Below, one piece after another: positions 19,257 through 28,150 of a DNA stretch of 64,000 nucleotides. The stretch's first letter is position 1. Each line of letters begins with the position of its first letter. The notes below the pieces were generated by a model. The model did no database searches and was not told where the DNA came from. It saw nothing but the letters and a program-made list of their open reading frames with translations. The DNA comes from Paracidovorax cattleyae (GTDB lineage Bacteria; Pseudomonadota; Gammaproteobacteria; Burkholderiales; Burkholderiaceae_C), in NCBI RefSeq assembly GCF_900104515.1, contig NZ_FNJL01000013.1:1-64000 (forward strand). Reading direction: 5' to 3'. The translations under genes and the position numbers were made by a program.

Positions 19257-20024
19257 ATGCGCGTTCCAGGCAAATCCATCATCGTCACCGGCGCCGGCGG
19301 CGGCATCGGCGAAGGCATCGCCCGGCGGCTCGCGGCCGAAGGCGGCCTCGTCACCGTGAACGACGTCCGGCCGGACGCCGCCGAACGCGTGGCGGCCGCC
19401 ATCCGGGCCGACGGGGGCACGGCCCACGCCTTCGCGGCGGACGTCACGCGGTCGGACGAGGTGCGCGCCCTGGTGGCCGAGGCTGTCTCCCGCCACGGCG
19501 CGCTGGACGTGGTGGTCAACAACGCCGGCTGGACGCACCGCAACCGCCCCATGCTCGAAGTGACCGAGGAAGAATTCGACCGCGTGTACGCGGTCAACGT
19601 GAAAAGCATCTACCTCTCGGCGATGCATGCGGTGCCCGCGATGCGCGGCAACCCGCAACGGGGCGGCAGCATCATCAACATCGCATCCACCGCCGGGCTG
19701 CGGCCGCGGCCCGGGCTGACCTGGTACAACGGATCGAAGGGCGCGGTGATCGTGACCAGCAAGTCCATGGCGGCCGAGCTCGGCCCGGACAACATCCGGG
19801 TGAACTGCATCAACCCGGTGTTCAATCCCGATACCGGCCTGGCGGCAGAGTTCGCGGGTGGCGAACTCGACGACGCCCGGCGGGCGAAGTTCCTGGCCAC
19901 GATTCCGCTCGGCCGCTTTTCCACGGCGCTGGACGTGGCGAACGCGGCGCTCTATTTGGCGAGCGACGAGGCCGCCTTCGTGAGCGGTACATGCATCGAA
20001 GTGGACGGAGCCCGCTGCGTCTGA
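19257..20024 (+). CDS. SDR-family NAD(P)-dependent oxidoreductase
   Basis: A 255-residue classical short-chain dehydrogenase. [12 protein letters not shown] is the nucleotide-binding loop, NNAG follows at about residue 88, and the catalytic set is Ser in IINIASTAG and Tyr/Lys in [16 protein letters not shown] stands where many members have PGxxxT. The C-terminal [14 protein letters not shown] is typical. Substrate unknown; the pattern resembles glucose- or 3-oxoacyl-type dehydrogenases. ATG at 19257 has AGGAG 7 bases upstream, so it starts independently even though the frame is open far upstream into the oxidase remnant. Confidence 0.9.
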   Translation: MRVPGKSIIVTGAGGGIGEGIARRLAAEGGLVTVNDVRPDAAERVAAAIRADGGTAHAFAADVTRSDEVRALVAEAVSRHGALDVVVNNAGWTHRNRPMLEVTEEEFDRVYAVNVKSIYLSAMHAVPAMRGNPQRGGSIINIASTAGLRPRPGLTWYNGSKGAVIVTSKSMAAELGPDNIRVNCINPVFNPDTGLAAEFAGGELDDARRAKFLATIPLGRFSTALDVANAALYLASDEAAFVSGTCIEVDGARCV

Positions 20025-20029
20025 CGCAG

Positions 20030-20359
20030 TCAGGCGAAGGTGTTGAGGCGCGTGCCCAGCGTGCCGAACGTCTGCAGGGCCGGTTCAACGAACGGCAGCG
20101 ATTGCAGCATGGTGGCCTCCAGCGTGCCCGCGGTGGCCAGCGTGGGGTCCAGGGAAGGCAGCGGGTTCAGCAGGCTGTCTTCCAGCGTCCCGAAGGGCAC
20201 GAGGGAGGGGCCGGTGACGGACACGGGCTGCAGCAGGGCCGACACATCGGACTCCTGCACGGCGAGCGAATTCCGGAGGGCCCCCGCGGCGCTGCCGTTG
20301 CGGTCCTGGTAGGCAAAGCTGGCCGTGTTCACGATGGATTGGTAGATGGAGACGTCCAT
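20030..20359 (-). CDS. Small protein of unknown function with internal repeats
   Basis: A 109-residue protein that I do not recognise. The N-terminal 35 residues ([19 protein letters not shown]) look amphipathic. The rest is made of loosely repeated units around [36 protein letters not shown] and [12 protein letters not shown], which have a similar spacing of Leu and Pro. There is no signal peptide, cysteine or clear membrane segment. It is convergent with the SDR, whose stop lies 5 bp away, and divergent from moaA. Codon use looks like that of the neighbours. It could be a spurious frame, but its clean start and repeats argue for a real gene. Confidence 0.5.
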   Translation of the reverse strand: MDVSIYQSIVNTASFAYQDRNGSAAGALRNSLAVQESDVSALLQPVSVTGPSLVPFGTLEDSLLNPLPSLDPTLATAGTLEATMLQSLPFVEPALQTFGTLGTRLNTFA

Positions 20360-20460
20360 GTCAGCTCCCGTTGTCGCTGCTATCGCATTGTGCTCCCGCC
20401 GCCGTCCGGGAGCCAGTGCTTCTGGCACTTGGAGGTGCGGGCCGGCAATAGGTTCCGGGT

Positions 20461-20496
20461 GCCGGCGGAATTGACGGGCGTCCATATTCCGCCGGC
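20461..20496. promoter_or_regulatory. Long stem-loop in the moaA leader
   Basis: An 11-bp perfect inverted repeat, GCCGGCGGAAT at 20461-20471 and its complement at 20486-20496, encloses a small inner GAC/GTC stem. It lies 40 bases upstream of the moaA start and has no T-tract, so it is not an ordinary terminator. The octamer CGTCCATA occurs in its loop and again just after it. It could be a regulatory RNA structure or a protein site. The known Moco riboswitch pattern was not recognised. Confidence 0.35.
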
Positions 20497-20536
20497 CGTC
20501 CATACCCCTACTGCGGCCATGCGGCAGAATCCCGCC

Positions 20537-21679
20537 ATGGCCGAACGTGTGATTCCGCTCGTGGACCAGCGCATCGCCGCGCTGCGGCCGCGCGTGCCCG
20601 GCGGCCCCTTCGCCGGGCCTGACGGGCAACTGGCCGATGCGCTGGGCCGCCCCCTGCGCGACCTGCGCATCAGTGTCACCGACCGCTGCAACTTCCGCTG
20701 CAGCTATTGCATGCCCAAGGAAGTCTTCGGCAAGGACTATCCCTACCTTTCCCACGGCGACCTGCTCAGCTTCGAGGAGATCACGCGACTGGCGAAGGTC
20801 TTCCTGGCCCATGGCGTGCGCAAGATCCGGCTCACGGGTGGGGAGCCGCTGCTGCGGCGCCATCTCGAGAACCTGGTGGAGCAGCTCGCCGGGCTGCGCA
20901 CCGCGGAAGGCCGCGTACCCGACCTGACGCTGACCACCAACGGCTCGCTGCTCGCCCGCAAGGCCCGGGCCCTGCGCGACGCGGGGCTGGCTCGGCTCAC
21001 CGTGAGCCTGGACAGCCTGCAGGACAGCGTCTTCCGCCGCATGAACGACGTGGACTTCCCCGTGGCCGAGGTGCTCTCCGGCATCGAGGCCGCCCGGGCG
21101 GCCGGTTTCGAGCGCATCAAGGTCAACATGGTGGTCAAGCGCGGCACCAACGACCACGAGATCGTGCCCATGGCCCGCCATTTCCGGGGCACCGGCATCA
21201 CGCTGCGCTTCATCGAATACATGGACGTGGGCGCCACGAACGGGTGGCGCATGGACGAGGTGCTGCCGTCGGCGCAGGTGATCGACCGGATCCGGCAGGA
21301 ATTCCCGCTGGTGCAGCTGCTGCCTGCGGCCCCCGGAGAAACCGCCGAGCGCTGGGGTTATGCCGATGCCCTGGGCCGGCACGATCCCGCCCTCGGAGAA
21401 GTGGGAACGATCAGCAGCGTCACCCGAGCGTTCTGCGGCGACTGCAGCCGCGCCCGGCTGTCGATGGAAGGCCGGCTCTACCTGTGCCTCTTCGCCACGC
21501 AGGGCTGGGACCTGCGCGCGCTGTTGCGCGGCAGCGCAGCCGCCCCCGATCTGGCCGCGGCCATCGCCGGCATCTGGCAGGGCCGCACCGACCGCTATTC
21601 CGAACTGCGCGGCAGCCTGGCGCCGGCCACCGGCGCACCGGCTGCGCGGCGCGTCGAGATGAGCTACATCGGCGGATGA
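20537..21679 (+). CDS. moaA: GTP 3',8-cyclase (molybdenum cofactor step 1)
   Basis: A 380-residue radical-SAM enzyme that converts GTP to 3',8-cyclo-GTP, the first step of molybdopterin synthesis. The radical-SAM cluster is CNFRCSYC, followed by LTGGEPLLR. The second iron-sulfur cluster is in [20 protein letters not shown]. The C-terminus ends in GG, as needed for activity. The GC-rich N-terminal extension before ISVTDRCN is about 40 residues. The ATG at 20537 was chosen; one 18 bases upstream is also in frame. Its stop overlaps the mobA start (ATGA), so moaA-mobA-moeA form a coupled operon. Confidence 0.96.
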   Translation: MAERVIPLVDQRIAALRPRVPGGPFAGPDGQLADALGRPLRDLRISVTDRCNFRCSYCMPKEVFGKDYPYLSHGDLLSFEEITRLAKVFLAHGVRKIRLTGGEPLLRRHLENLVEQLAGLRTAEGRVPDLTLTTNGSLLARKARALRDAGLARLTVSLDSLQDSVFRRMNDVDFPVAEVLSGIEAARAAGFERIKVNMVVKRGTNDHEIVPMARHFRGTGITLRFIEYMDVGATNGWRMDEVLPSAQVIDRIRQEFPLVQLLPAAPGETAERWGYADALGRHDPALGEVGTISSVTRAFCGDCSRARLSMEGRLYLCLFATQGWDLRALLRGSAAAPDLAAAIAGIWQGRTDRYSELRGSLAPATGAPAARRVEMSYIGG

Positions 21680-22347
21680 GGCACGGGGGGCCCACGGTGA
21701 TCGGCCGCGCGGACATCGCCGGCATGGTCCTGGCCGGCGGCCAGGGCTCGCGCATGGGCGGGCTGGACAAGGGGTTGCAGCCTTTTCGGGGCCGGCCGCT
21801 CGCTGCGGTCGCACTGGAGCGGCTGCGCTCGCAGGCCGCGCCGGGAAGGCTCTCCGTCAGCGCCAACCGCCACCTGGACCGTTACGCCGCGCTCGGCGTT
21901 CCCGTGCTGGGCGACGCCCTGCCCGGCCATCCCGGGCCCCTGGCCGGCCTCCTGGCGGGCCTGCAATGGTGCGGCACGCCCTGGCTGCTGGCCGTGCCTT
22001 GCGATACGCCCTGCTTCCCCCTCGACCTGGGCGCCCGGCTGGCCGAGGCCGCCATGGCGGCCGGCGCGGACATTGCTATCGCCGCCGCTCCCGAATCCCT
22101 GCCGCCCGGCCCCTCCGGCGCCGGGCCGGCGCCGCTGCGCCTGCATCCGGTAGTCTGCCTGCTGCGCGCAGACCTGCAGGGTGACCTGCGGGACTATCTG
22201 AATGGCGGCGGGCGCAAAGTGCTGGACTGGATGGGCCGCCATGCGCTGGCCACCGCCACCTTCGACCGCCCGGGGAACGATCCGAACGCCTTCCGCAACG
22301 CCAACACACTGGCCGAACTGCACCGCCTCGAAGCCGACACTGCATGA
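21676..22347 (+). CDS. mobA: Molybdenum cofactor guanylyltransferase
   Basis: A 223-residue cytosolic nucleotidyltransferase that adds GMP to molybdopterin to give the bis-MGD cofactor. The GTP-binding signature is [28 protein letters not shown] follows, and VPCDTPCFP marks the metal site. A proline/glycine-rich loop (about residues 130-155) is longer than usual. It starts inside the moaA stop and its stop overlaps the moeA ATG, so translation is probably coupled on both sides. Presence of MobA implies that the cell has DMSO-reductase-type molybdoenzymes, none of which is in this window. Confidence 0.95.
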   Translation: MRHGGPTVIGRADIAGMVLAGGQGSRMGGLDKGLQPFRGRPLAAVALERLRSQAAPGRLSVSANRHLDRYAALGVPVLGDALPGHPGPLAGLLAGLQWCGTPWLLAVPCDTPCFPLDLGARLAEAAMAAGADIAIAAAPESLPPGPSGAGPAPLRLHPVVCLLRADLQGDLRDYLNGGGRKVLDWMGRHALATATFDRPGNDPNAFRNANTLAELHRLEADTA

Positions 22348-23696
22348 GCCACTCCCAGCCATCCCCCGCCGAGCCGCCCCCGTCGATTTCGCAGGCAACG
22401 CCTCCTGGCGCCCCGGTGGCGCACGACCTGCCCGTGGAGGCAGTGCATGCACGGCTCGCCGCGCTCGCCGAACCGGTGCAGGGGATCGAGCAGGTGGGCA
22501 TCTTCGAGGCGCTCGACCGCGTGCTGGCCGAGGACGTCGTCTCGCCCATGGACGTGCCGCCACACGACAACTCCGCCATGGATGGCTTCGCTTTCGACGG
22601 TTCGCTCCTGCAGGAGGGGCATCCTCTGCACCTGCAGGTGGCTGGCACTGTGCTCGCCGGCCACTGCTGGCAGGGGCGCCTCGGCCCGGGCGAGTGCCTG
22701 CGCATCATGACCGGCGCGGTGATGCCGCACGGGGCGGATACCGTGGTCCCCCAGGAAGCCGCGCTCCTCGCCCCCTCTCCAGGTGGACTGGAGACCATTA
22801 CCGTTCCCGCGGACGCGGTCCGCCAGGGCGACCACCGGCGGCGCGCGGGCGAAGACCTTGCAAGGGGCCGGACCGCCCTGGACAGGGGGACCCGGCTGGC
22901 ACCGGCCGCGCTCGGTCTGCTCGCGAGCCTCGGGCAGTCCGCGGTGCTTGTCGTCCGCCGCCTGCGGGTGGCATTCTTCTCCACCGGGGACGAAATCCTC
23001 AGCCCGGGAACGCACTGGTGCGAGGGGGCCGTGTACGACAGCAACCGCTATACCCTGTTCGGGCTGCTGGCCCGCATGGGCGTGGAGGCCATCGACCTGG
23101 GTGCCGTACCGGACGAGCCGCAGGCCCTGGAGGCCGCCCTGCGCGCGGCCGCGGCGCGCGCCGATGCCATCATCACCAGCGGCGGTGTCAGCGCGGGCGC
23201 TGCCGACCACACACGCACGCTGCTGGACCGCCTGGGCCAGGTGGAGTTCTGGCGCATCGCCATGCGGCCGGGCCGCCCGATGGCCGCGGGCCGCATTCCG
23301 CGCCCGCAAGGGGCCGGCGGCGGCGAAGCCGGCACGGACGGTGCCGCGTTGCTGTTCGCGCTGCCCGGCAATCCGGTGGCGGCAATGGTGGCCTTTCTCG
23401 TGTTCGTACGGCCGGCCCTGTGGCGCATGATGGGCTGCGAGCCCAGGGTCCTGCCCGCACTGCGCGCCCTCGCGGCCCAGCCGCTGCACAAGCGCCCCGG
23501 ACGCACCGAATACCAGCGCGGCGTTGTCTTCCAGGATGCGGACGGCACCCTGCGCGTGCGCACCACCGGGCCGCAGGGCTCCGGACTGCTGAGCTCCATG
23601 GTGCAGGCCGACGGTCTCATCCTGCTGCCGCATGCCCGCGGCCCTGTCGCCGTGGGCGAGCCGGTGGACGTGCTGCTGTTTGACGGCATGCTCTGA
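22344..23696 (+). CDS. moeA: Molybdopterin molybdotransferase
   Basis: A 450-residue protein that inserts molybdate into adenylylated molybdopterin. Domain blocks are DNSAMDGFAFDG, RIMTGAVMPHGADTVV, FFSTGDEIL, SGGVSAGAADHT and FALPGNPVAAMVAF, in the family order. The first 35 residues are proline-rich and not conserved. A loop around PRPQGAGGGEAGTDG interrupts the MPGRP-type region; it is an insertion seen in some Burkholderiales. Start overlaps the mobA stop (ATGA). It is the last gene of the moa-mob-moe set, with a thioredoxin-like gene 60 bp after. Confidence 0.95.
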   Translation: MSHSQPSPAEPPPSISQATPPGAPVAHDLPVEAVHARLAALAEPVQGIEQVGIFEALDRVLAEDVVSPMDVPPHDNSAMDGFAFDGSLLQEGHPLHLQVAGTVLAGHCWQGRLGPGECLRIMTGAVMPHGADTVVPQEAALLAPSPGGLETITVPADAVRQGDHRRRAGEDLARGRTALDRGTRLAPAALGLLASLGQSAVLVVRRLRVAFFSTGDEILSPGTHWCEGAVYDSNRYTLFGLLARMGVEAIDLGAVPDEPQALEAALRAAAARADAIITSGGVSAGAADHTRTLLDRLGQVEFWRIAMRPGRPMAAGRIPRPQGAGGGEAGTDGAALLFALPGNPVAAMVAFLVFVRPALWRMMGCEPRVLPALRALAAQPLHKRPGRTEYQRGVVFQDADGTLRVRTTGPQGSGLLSSMVQADGLILLPHARGPVAVGEPVDVLLFDGML

Positions 23697-23756
23697 CACG
23701 GGCAGGCCCGCGCCCGGCGTACGCTTGCAGCCATTGCCCACCGACCGGAAAGCCCC

Positions 23757-24110
23757 ATGCCCTATACCGCCCAGCACCTCGCCGAAGCCCCCACGCGGGA
23801 GGACATCGACCGCCTGCAGGGGGCAGCCGTCCTGGAGTTCGGCACGCCCTGGTGCGGCTACTGCCAGCGCGCGCAGCCGCTGATCGAAGCCGCCCTCAAG
23901 GACCACGACAGCGTCCAGCACATCAAGGTCGAGGACGGCCCGGGCCGCCCGCTGGGCCGCAGCTTCGGCGTGAAGCTCTGGCCCACCCTGGTGTTCCTGC
24001 GCGACGGCAAGGAGATCGACCGCGTGGTCCGCCCGCAGGACGCGACAGCACTGCAGCCAGGCATGCAGGCCATCGCCCATGCACCGGCCATCAGCATCGG
24101 CCCGGCCTGA
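23757..24110 (+). CDS. Thioredoxin-family protein (CGYC)
   Basis: A 117-residue cytosolic thioredoxin fold with active site TPWCGYCQRAQP at about residues 31-42 and the cis-proline in VKLWPTLVFLRDG. The CGYC dipeptide differs from the CGPC of TrxA (also in this window), so redox potential and partners probably differ. A short tail follows the domain. It has no signal peptide. It follows moeA in the same direction by 60 bp and may be co-transcribed. Partner proteins are unknown. Confidence 0.88.
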   Translation: MPYTAQHLAEAPTREDIDRLQGAAVLEFGTPWCGYCQRAQPLIEAALKDHDSVQHIKVEDGPGRPLGRSFGVKLWPTLVFLRDGKEIDRVVRPQDATALQPGMQAIAHAPAISIGPA

Positions 24111-24137
24111 AGCGCGGCTGCCCGACGTGCAGTCGGC

Positions 24138-24617
24138 CTAGCCGCGGCCCAGGGCCTTGTCCACGCCCTTGTTGGCGAGAGCGTCGGCGCGCTCGTTGCC
24201 GGGATCACCCGCGTGGCCTTTCACCCACCGCCAGTCGATCACATGGCCGCCGCCGGCCACGAGGTCATCGAGCCGCTTCCACAGTTCCACGTTCTTCACC
24301 GGCTGGCCGGACGCCGTGCGCCAGCCTTTTTTCTTCCACCCCTGGATCCACTCCGTGATGCCCTTGCGCACGTACTGGCTGTCGAGGTACAGCGTGACCG
24401 CGCACGGGCGCTTGAGCGCGCCCAGGGCCTCGATCACGGCCAGCAGTTCCATGCGGTTGTTGGTGGTGCCCAGTTCCCCCCCGAACAACTCCTTTTCCAG
24501 CGCGCCCGAGCGAAGCACCACACCCCAGCCGCCGGGTCCCGGATTGCCCTTGCAGGCCCCGTCGGTATAGATCACAACCTGATTCAAAACTCGCTCTCTT
24601 CCTTTGTCGTCATTCAT
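24138..24617 (-). CDS. rnhA: Ribonuclease HI
   Basis: A 159-residue endonuclease that cuts RNA in RNA-DNA hybrids. Catalytic acids are Asp in [11 protein letters not shown], Glu in NNRMELLAV, Asp in LYLDSQYV and Asp in [11 protein letters not shown]; the basic protrusion is [12 protein letters not shown]. The ATG at 24617 gives a 12-residue extension. A TTG at the Leu of [11 protein letters not shown], preceded by AAGGAAGAG, would give the more usual RnhA N-terminus and may be the real start. The methyltransferase upstream ends 10 bp away, so the two are probably co-transcribed. Confidence 0.95.
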   Translation of the reverse strand: MNDDKGRERVLNQVVIYTDGACKGNPGPGGWGVVLRSGALEKELFGGELGTTNNRMELLAVIEALGALKRPCAVTLYLDSQYVRKGITEWIQGWKKKGWRTASGQPVKNVELWKRLDDLVAGGGHVIDWRWVKGHAGDPGNERADALANKGVDKALGRG

Positions 24618-24627
24618 CGCTTCCGCC

Positions 24628-25473
24628 TCATCGACCGCCCCGCCGCCACGACGCGCCGCCGGCCCCCGGCCCGGCGCGTTGCGCCACGGGGACCGTCGCC
24701 GCGCGCGCCTGCGGGGCCTGGCCGGTGCGCCAGGAGGGCTCCAGCAGGCGCATTCCGTGCACGCGCTTGACGGCCACCACCATGTAGGCGGCCCCGAGTA
24801 TCGGCCACCAGCGCGCGCCCACGGCATCCAGCCACTCGTATCGTTCGAGCCAGCGCGTGCTGCGCACCGCAGGGCGGTAGGCGCCGAAGCTGATGGTCTC
24901 GATCTCGAAGTTCAGCAGCCGCAGCCAGTCGCGCAGCCGCCAGTGGCCGATGAACTCGCCCACGTCGGGAAGGTAGAGCCGCCCGCCGGCCCCCAGGCGC
25001 TGGTACAGCCGCACGCGCCGCTGCCGCAGGCCCCAGAGGCTCACGGGATTGAGTCCGCTCACCACCAGCCGGCCTTCCGGCATCAGCACCCGGTGCACCT
25101 CGCGCAACGCCGCGTGCGGATCCACGCTGAGCTCCAGGGCATGCGGCAGCAGCACCAGGTCGAGGCTGTTCTCGGGAAATGGCAGCGCCACCGGGTCGGC
25201 CAGCAGCGCCGCGCGGGCGGTGTCGTCTGCCGTTCCGGTTTCGGCCTCTGCCGGCGGCGGCCACAGCAGCGCTTCGGCAGCGCCGAGCGCCAGCCAGCGG
25301 TGCGGCATGCGGTTGGCCCGCAGCCCCTGCAGGCCGGGCATGCCGAGCTGCAGCGCATGGAAGCCGAACACGTCGGCCACCATCTCGTCGTAGCGCTCCT
25401 GCTCCCACGCCAGCAGGTAGCGGCCGGGCGGTGAGTCGAACCAATGGTGCAAACCTATAATTTCGTCGCTCAT
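24628..25473 (-). CDS. Class I SAM-dependent methyltransferase
   Basis: A 281-residue protein. The methyltransferase core is degenerate at motif I, but the [20 protein letters not shown] block (motif IV region) and [20 protein letters not shown] (motif V/VI) match the Methyltransf_11 family. The N-terminal [18 protein letters not shown] and the position before rnhA and next to gloB are typical of beta- and gammaproteobacteria. The target is unknown. The C-terminal 30 residues are Arg/Gly/Ala-rich. Its ATG and the gloB ATG overlap head to head, so neither can have a conventional leader. Confidence 0.85.
   Translation of the reverse strand: MSDEIIGLHHWFDSPPGRYLLAWEQERYDEMVADVFGFHALQLGMPGLQGLRANRMPHRWLALGAAEALLWPPPAEAETGTADDTARAALLADPVALPFPENSLDLVLLPHALELSVDPHAALREVHRVLMPEGRLVVSGLNPVSLWGLRQRRVRLYQRLGAGGRLYLPDVGEFIGHWRLRDWLRLLNFEIETISFGAYRPAVRSTRWLERYEWLDAVGARWWPILGAAYMVVAVKRVHGMRLLEPSWRTGQAPQARAATVPVAQRAGPGAGGASWRRGGR
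25456..25461 (+). promoter_or_regulatory. Consensus -10 box of gloB inside the methyltransferase gene
   Basis: A perfect TATAAT stands 10 bases before the gloB ATG at 25472. Transcription would start at about 25468, so the gloB message would be nearly leaderless. No good -35 hexamer is visible at 16-18 bases upstream. The box lies within the first codons of the opposite-strand methyltransferase gene. Confidence 0.5.
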
Positions 25474-26254
25474 GAACTTGCTGCCGCTGCCCGCTTTCAC
25501 CGACAACTACATCTGGATGCTGCACGAAGGCCATTCGGCCGCCGTGGTCGATCCAGGGGAGGCCGGCCCGGTGCTGCAGACCCTGCAGCACCACGGCCTG
25601 GCATTGCAGGCGATTCTAGTCACGCACCACCACGGCGATCATGTCGGCGGCGTGGCAGCGCTGCGCGAGGCCACCGGCGCACCGGTGTACGGCCCGGCAC
25701 GCGAGTCGATTCCGCAGCCGGCGCAGCCCCTGGCCGATGGCGACACGCTGCAGGTAGTGGGCCTGCAACTCTCAGTGATCGGTGTGCCCGGCCACACCGC
25801 GGGGCACATCGCCTACTATGCCGCGGACGCGGCGGGCGGCCCCCTGCTCTTCTGCGGCGACACGCTGTTTTCCGGCGGCTGCGGCCGGCTCTTCGAGGGC
25901 ACGCCCGCCCAGATGCAGCACTCGCTCGACCGCCTCGGCGCGCTGGCACCGGAGACGCGGGTGTGCTGCGCCCATGAATACACACTTTCGAACCTCGCTT
26001 TCGCGCGGGCCGTGGAACCCGGCAACGCGGCGCTGCTCCAGTACAGCGCGCACTGCGAGGCGCTCCGAGCCGCTGGGCAGCCCACCCTGCCCTCCCGGCT
26101 CGGCACCGAGCATGCCGTGAACCCCTTCCTGCGGACGCGGGAGCCTGCCGTGGCGCACGCGGCGCAGGCCTTCGATCCGCGCACCGACGCTGCCGACCCG
26201 GCTTCGGTGCTGGCGGCACTGCGCCAGTGGAAAAACGAATTCCGACCGACCTGA
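25472..26254 (+). CDS. gloB: Hydroxyacylglutathione hydrolase (glyoxalase II)
   Basis: A 260-residue metallo-beta-lactamase-fold enzyme that hydrolyses S-lactoylglutathione in methylglyoxal detoxification. Metal ligands are in [21 protein letters not shown] and [31 protein letters not shown] and the C-terminal NPFLRTREP belong to the glutathione-binding domain. Length and order fit GloB. There is no Shine-Dalgarno, because the start abuts the divergent methyltransferase start; a TATAAT box directly upstream suggests a leaderless transcript. The transglycosylase follows after 4 bp and is probably in the same transcript. Confidence 0.95.
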   Translation: MNLLPLPAFTDNYIWMLHEGHSAAVVDPGEAGPVLQTLQHHGLALQAILVTHHHGDHVGGVAALREATGAPVYGPARESIPQPAQPLADGDTLQVVGLQLSVIGVPGHTAGHIAYYAADAAGGPLLFCGDTLFSGGCGRLFEGTPAQMQHSLDRLGALAPETRVCCAHEYTLSNLAFARAVEPGNAALLQYSAHCEALRAAGQPTLPSRLGTEHAVNPFLRTREPAVAHAAQAFDPRTDAADPASVLAALRQWKNEFRPT

Positions 26255-26258
26255 CCCC

Positions 26259-27800
26259 ATGAAACTCCTGCACATCCTGGGCCTCGCGAGCGTGCTCTGG
26301 CTCACCGGCTGCGCGGCACCCGGCACCCCCGGCAAGGACGCCCCGGCCACCTCCTCCAGCACGGGCGGCACCGCGGCCACCCCGCCCGTGGCCGGTTCTC
26401 CCCCGCTGCGCCCCATCACCGCCGCGGACGCGAGCCACTTCGGCGTGACCTCGCTGGCCGCGCCCACCGACCTGTGGGACCGCATCCGCCGCGGCTTCGC
26501 CATGCCGGACCTCGACCAGGACCTGGTGCGCGACCGCGAGCTCTGGTATGCCAGCCGGCCCGATTACATGCAGCGCATGACCGAGCGCTCCAGCAAGTAC
26601 ATCTTCCACATCGTGGAAGAACTGGAGCTGCGCGGCATGCCCACCGAACTGGCGCTCCTGCCCTATATCGAGAGTGCCTTCAACCCCATGGCGATCTCCA
26701 GCGCCAAGGCCGTGGGCATGTGGCAGTTCATGCCCGCCACGGGCAGCGACTACCAGCTCAAGCAGAACGCCTTCCGCGACGACCGGCGCGACGTGCTCGC
26801 GTCCACGCGCGCGGCGCTGGACTACCTGCAGCGGCTCTACGGCATCTTCGGCGACTGGCACCTGGCCCTGGCTGCCTACAACTGGGGCGAAGGCAATGTG
26901 AGCCGCGCCATCGCCCGCAACCAGAAGATGGGCCTGGGCACCGGCTACACCGACCTGAACATGCCGGCGGAAACCCGCATGTACGTGCCCAAGCTGCAGG
27001 CGGTGAAGAACATCGTCGCGCACCCGGAGCGCTTCAACACCGAGCTGCCGCTGATCGAGAACCACCCCTACTTCCAGACGGTGGACATCACCCGCGACAT
27101 CGACGTCTCGCTGGTCGCCAGCCTGGCGGGCGTGCGCGAGCAGGACTTCCGCGAGCTCAACCCCTCGCTGCACAAGCCCATCATCCTCGCGGCCGGCATG
27201 CCGCAGATCCTGCTGCCCTGGGACAACGCGCAGGTCTTCCGCAAGAACCTGGAGGCCTACACCGAGGGCCAGTACGCGAGCTGGACGGTCTGGAGCGTGC
27301 CGACCACGATGAGCGTCTCCGCGGCGGCGCAGCGCGTCGGCATGAGCGAGGCCGACCTGCGCAACGTGAACAAGATCCCGCCGCGCATGCTCATCAAGGC
27401 CGGATCGGCCCTGATGGTGCCCCGCGGCAACGCGACGCAGGCGGACGTGCCCGGGCAGCTGGCCGACAACGGCCAGGTCGCGTTCACCCCCGAGATCGTC
27501 ACCCGCCGCACCACGGTGCGCGCCGGCAAGCGCGATTCTGTGGCCACCATCGCCCGGCGCTACAAGGTCACCACTGCAGACGTCTCGAACTGGAACGACG
27601 TCAAATCCACGGCCTCCTTCAGGGCCGGCGAGGCGGTGGTCGTGTATCTGCCGGTGCGCATGACGTCCGGCCCCTCGGCCACCAGCGGCAGCCGGAGCAG
27701 CCGGCAGTCGGCCGCGCCCTCCAGGGGCACGGCGAAGAAGGCTGCGGCGCCCGCGCCTTCCCGCAAGGGCGGTACGCCGTCGCGCGTGAAGAAGCGCTGA
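26259..27800 (+). CDS. mltD: MltD-like lytic murein transglycosylase with LysM domains
   Basis: A 513-residue lipoprotein. The signal peptide ends in the lipobox LTGCAAP (Cys at about residue 19), so it is anchored in the outer membrane. The SLT domain (about 110-230) has the catalytic Glu in LLPYIESAFNP and the family blocks GMWQFMPATG and LALAAYNWGEGNVSRA. The C-terminal half holds LysM-like peptidoglycan-binding repeats (for example TVRAGKRDSVATIARRYKV and PTTMSVSAAAQRVGMSEADL) and ends in a basic Ser/Lys-rich tail. It cleaves the glycan strand to 1,6-anhydromuropeptides. The gene directly follows gloB. Confidence 0.92.
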   Translation: MKLLHILGLASVLWLTGCAAPGTPGKDAPATSSSTGGTAATPPVAGSPPLRPITAADASHFGVTSLAAPTDLWDRIRRGFAMPDLDQDLVRDRELWYASRPDYMQRMTERSSKYIFHIVEELELRGMPTELALLPYIESAFNPMAISSAKAVGMWQFMPATGSDYQLKQNAFRDDRRDVLASTRAALDYLQRLYGIFGDWHLALAAYNWGEGNVSRAIARNQKMGLGTGYTDLNMPAETRMYVPKLQAVKNIVAHPERFNTELPLIENHPYFQTVDITRDIDVSLVASLAGVREQDFRELNPSLHKPIILAAGMPQILLPWDNAQVFRKNLEAYTEGQYASWTVWSVPTTMSVSAAAQRVGMSEADLRNVNKIPPRMLIKAGSALMVPRGNATQADVPGQLADNGQVAFTPEIVTRRTTVRAGKRDSVATIARRYKVTTADVSNWNDVKSTASFRAGEAVVVYLPVRMTSGPSATSGSRSSRQSAAPSRGTAKKAAAPAPSRKGGTPSRVKKR

Positions 27801-27834
27801 CGGGAAAGCGCTGGCGGGGCGCCGCCCGCGCCCG

Positions 27835-27987
27835 TCAGATCCTCAGATTGTGCATTCCCACCAGCCCGAGCACGCCGATGAGGATGAGGTAGATCGCCAC
27901 GATGAAGTTGAGCAGGCGCGGCATCACCAGAATGAGGATGCCGGCGATGAGGGCCACGAGCGGGCCGATGCTGAGGTTCAGTGTCAT
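27835..27987 (-). CDS. DUF3096 small membrane protein
   Basis: A 50-residue protein from ATG at 27987 to TGA at 27835. It is almost wholly hydrophobic, with two membrane segments around a short MPRLLN turn: LVALIAGILILV and FIVAIYLILIGVLGLVG. It ends in GMHNLRI. This is the pattern of the DUF3096 family of tiny inner-membrane proteins; their role is unknown. GGGAGAGG-like purines precede the start (minus strand CCCTCTCCC context gives only a weak site). It is convergent with the transglycosylase gene. Confidence 0.75.
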   Translation of the reverse strand: MTLNLSIGPLVALIAGILILVMPRLLNFIVAIYLILIGVLGLVGMHNLRI

Positions 27988-28150
27988 GGGAGAGGGTTCC
28001 TCGGGAACGGGTTGGAGGCTGCAAGCAGGCGTCCGCAGCGCGGCCGGCCGGTGCCCGGATGCCGTTTGCCGGGCAGTGGCCGGAATCTAACGCCGGGCCA
28101 TGGCGCCGCCATGTCGGACCAGGGCGCCACTTCGGCGCCTGCCGCCAGAC

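Noticed and set aside
18183-20024. A single fused oxidase-SDR protein
   Set aside because: The SDR has its own AGGAG and a normal N-terminus, and the upstream part is a frameshifted remnant. Kept as a finding, not as a gene.
20360-20536. Moco riboswitch before moaA
   Set aside because: Only the simple stem-loop was found; I could not match the multi-helix Moco pattern.
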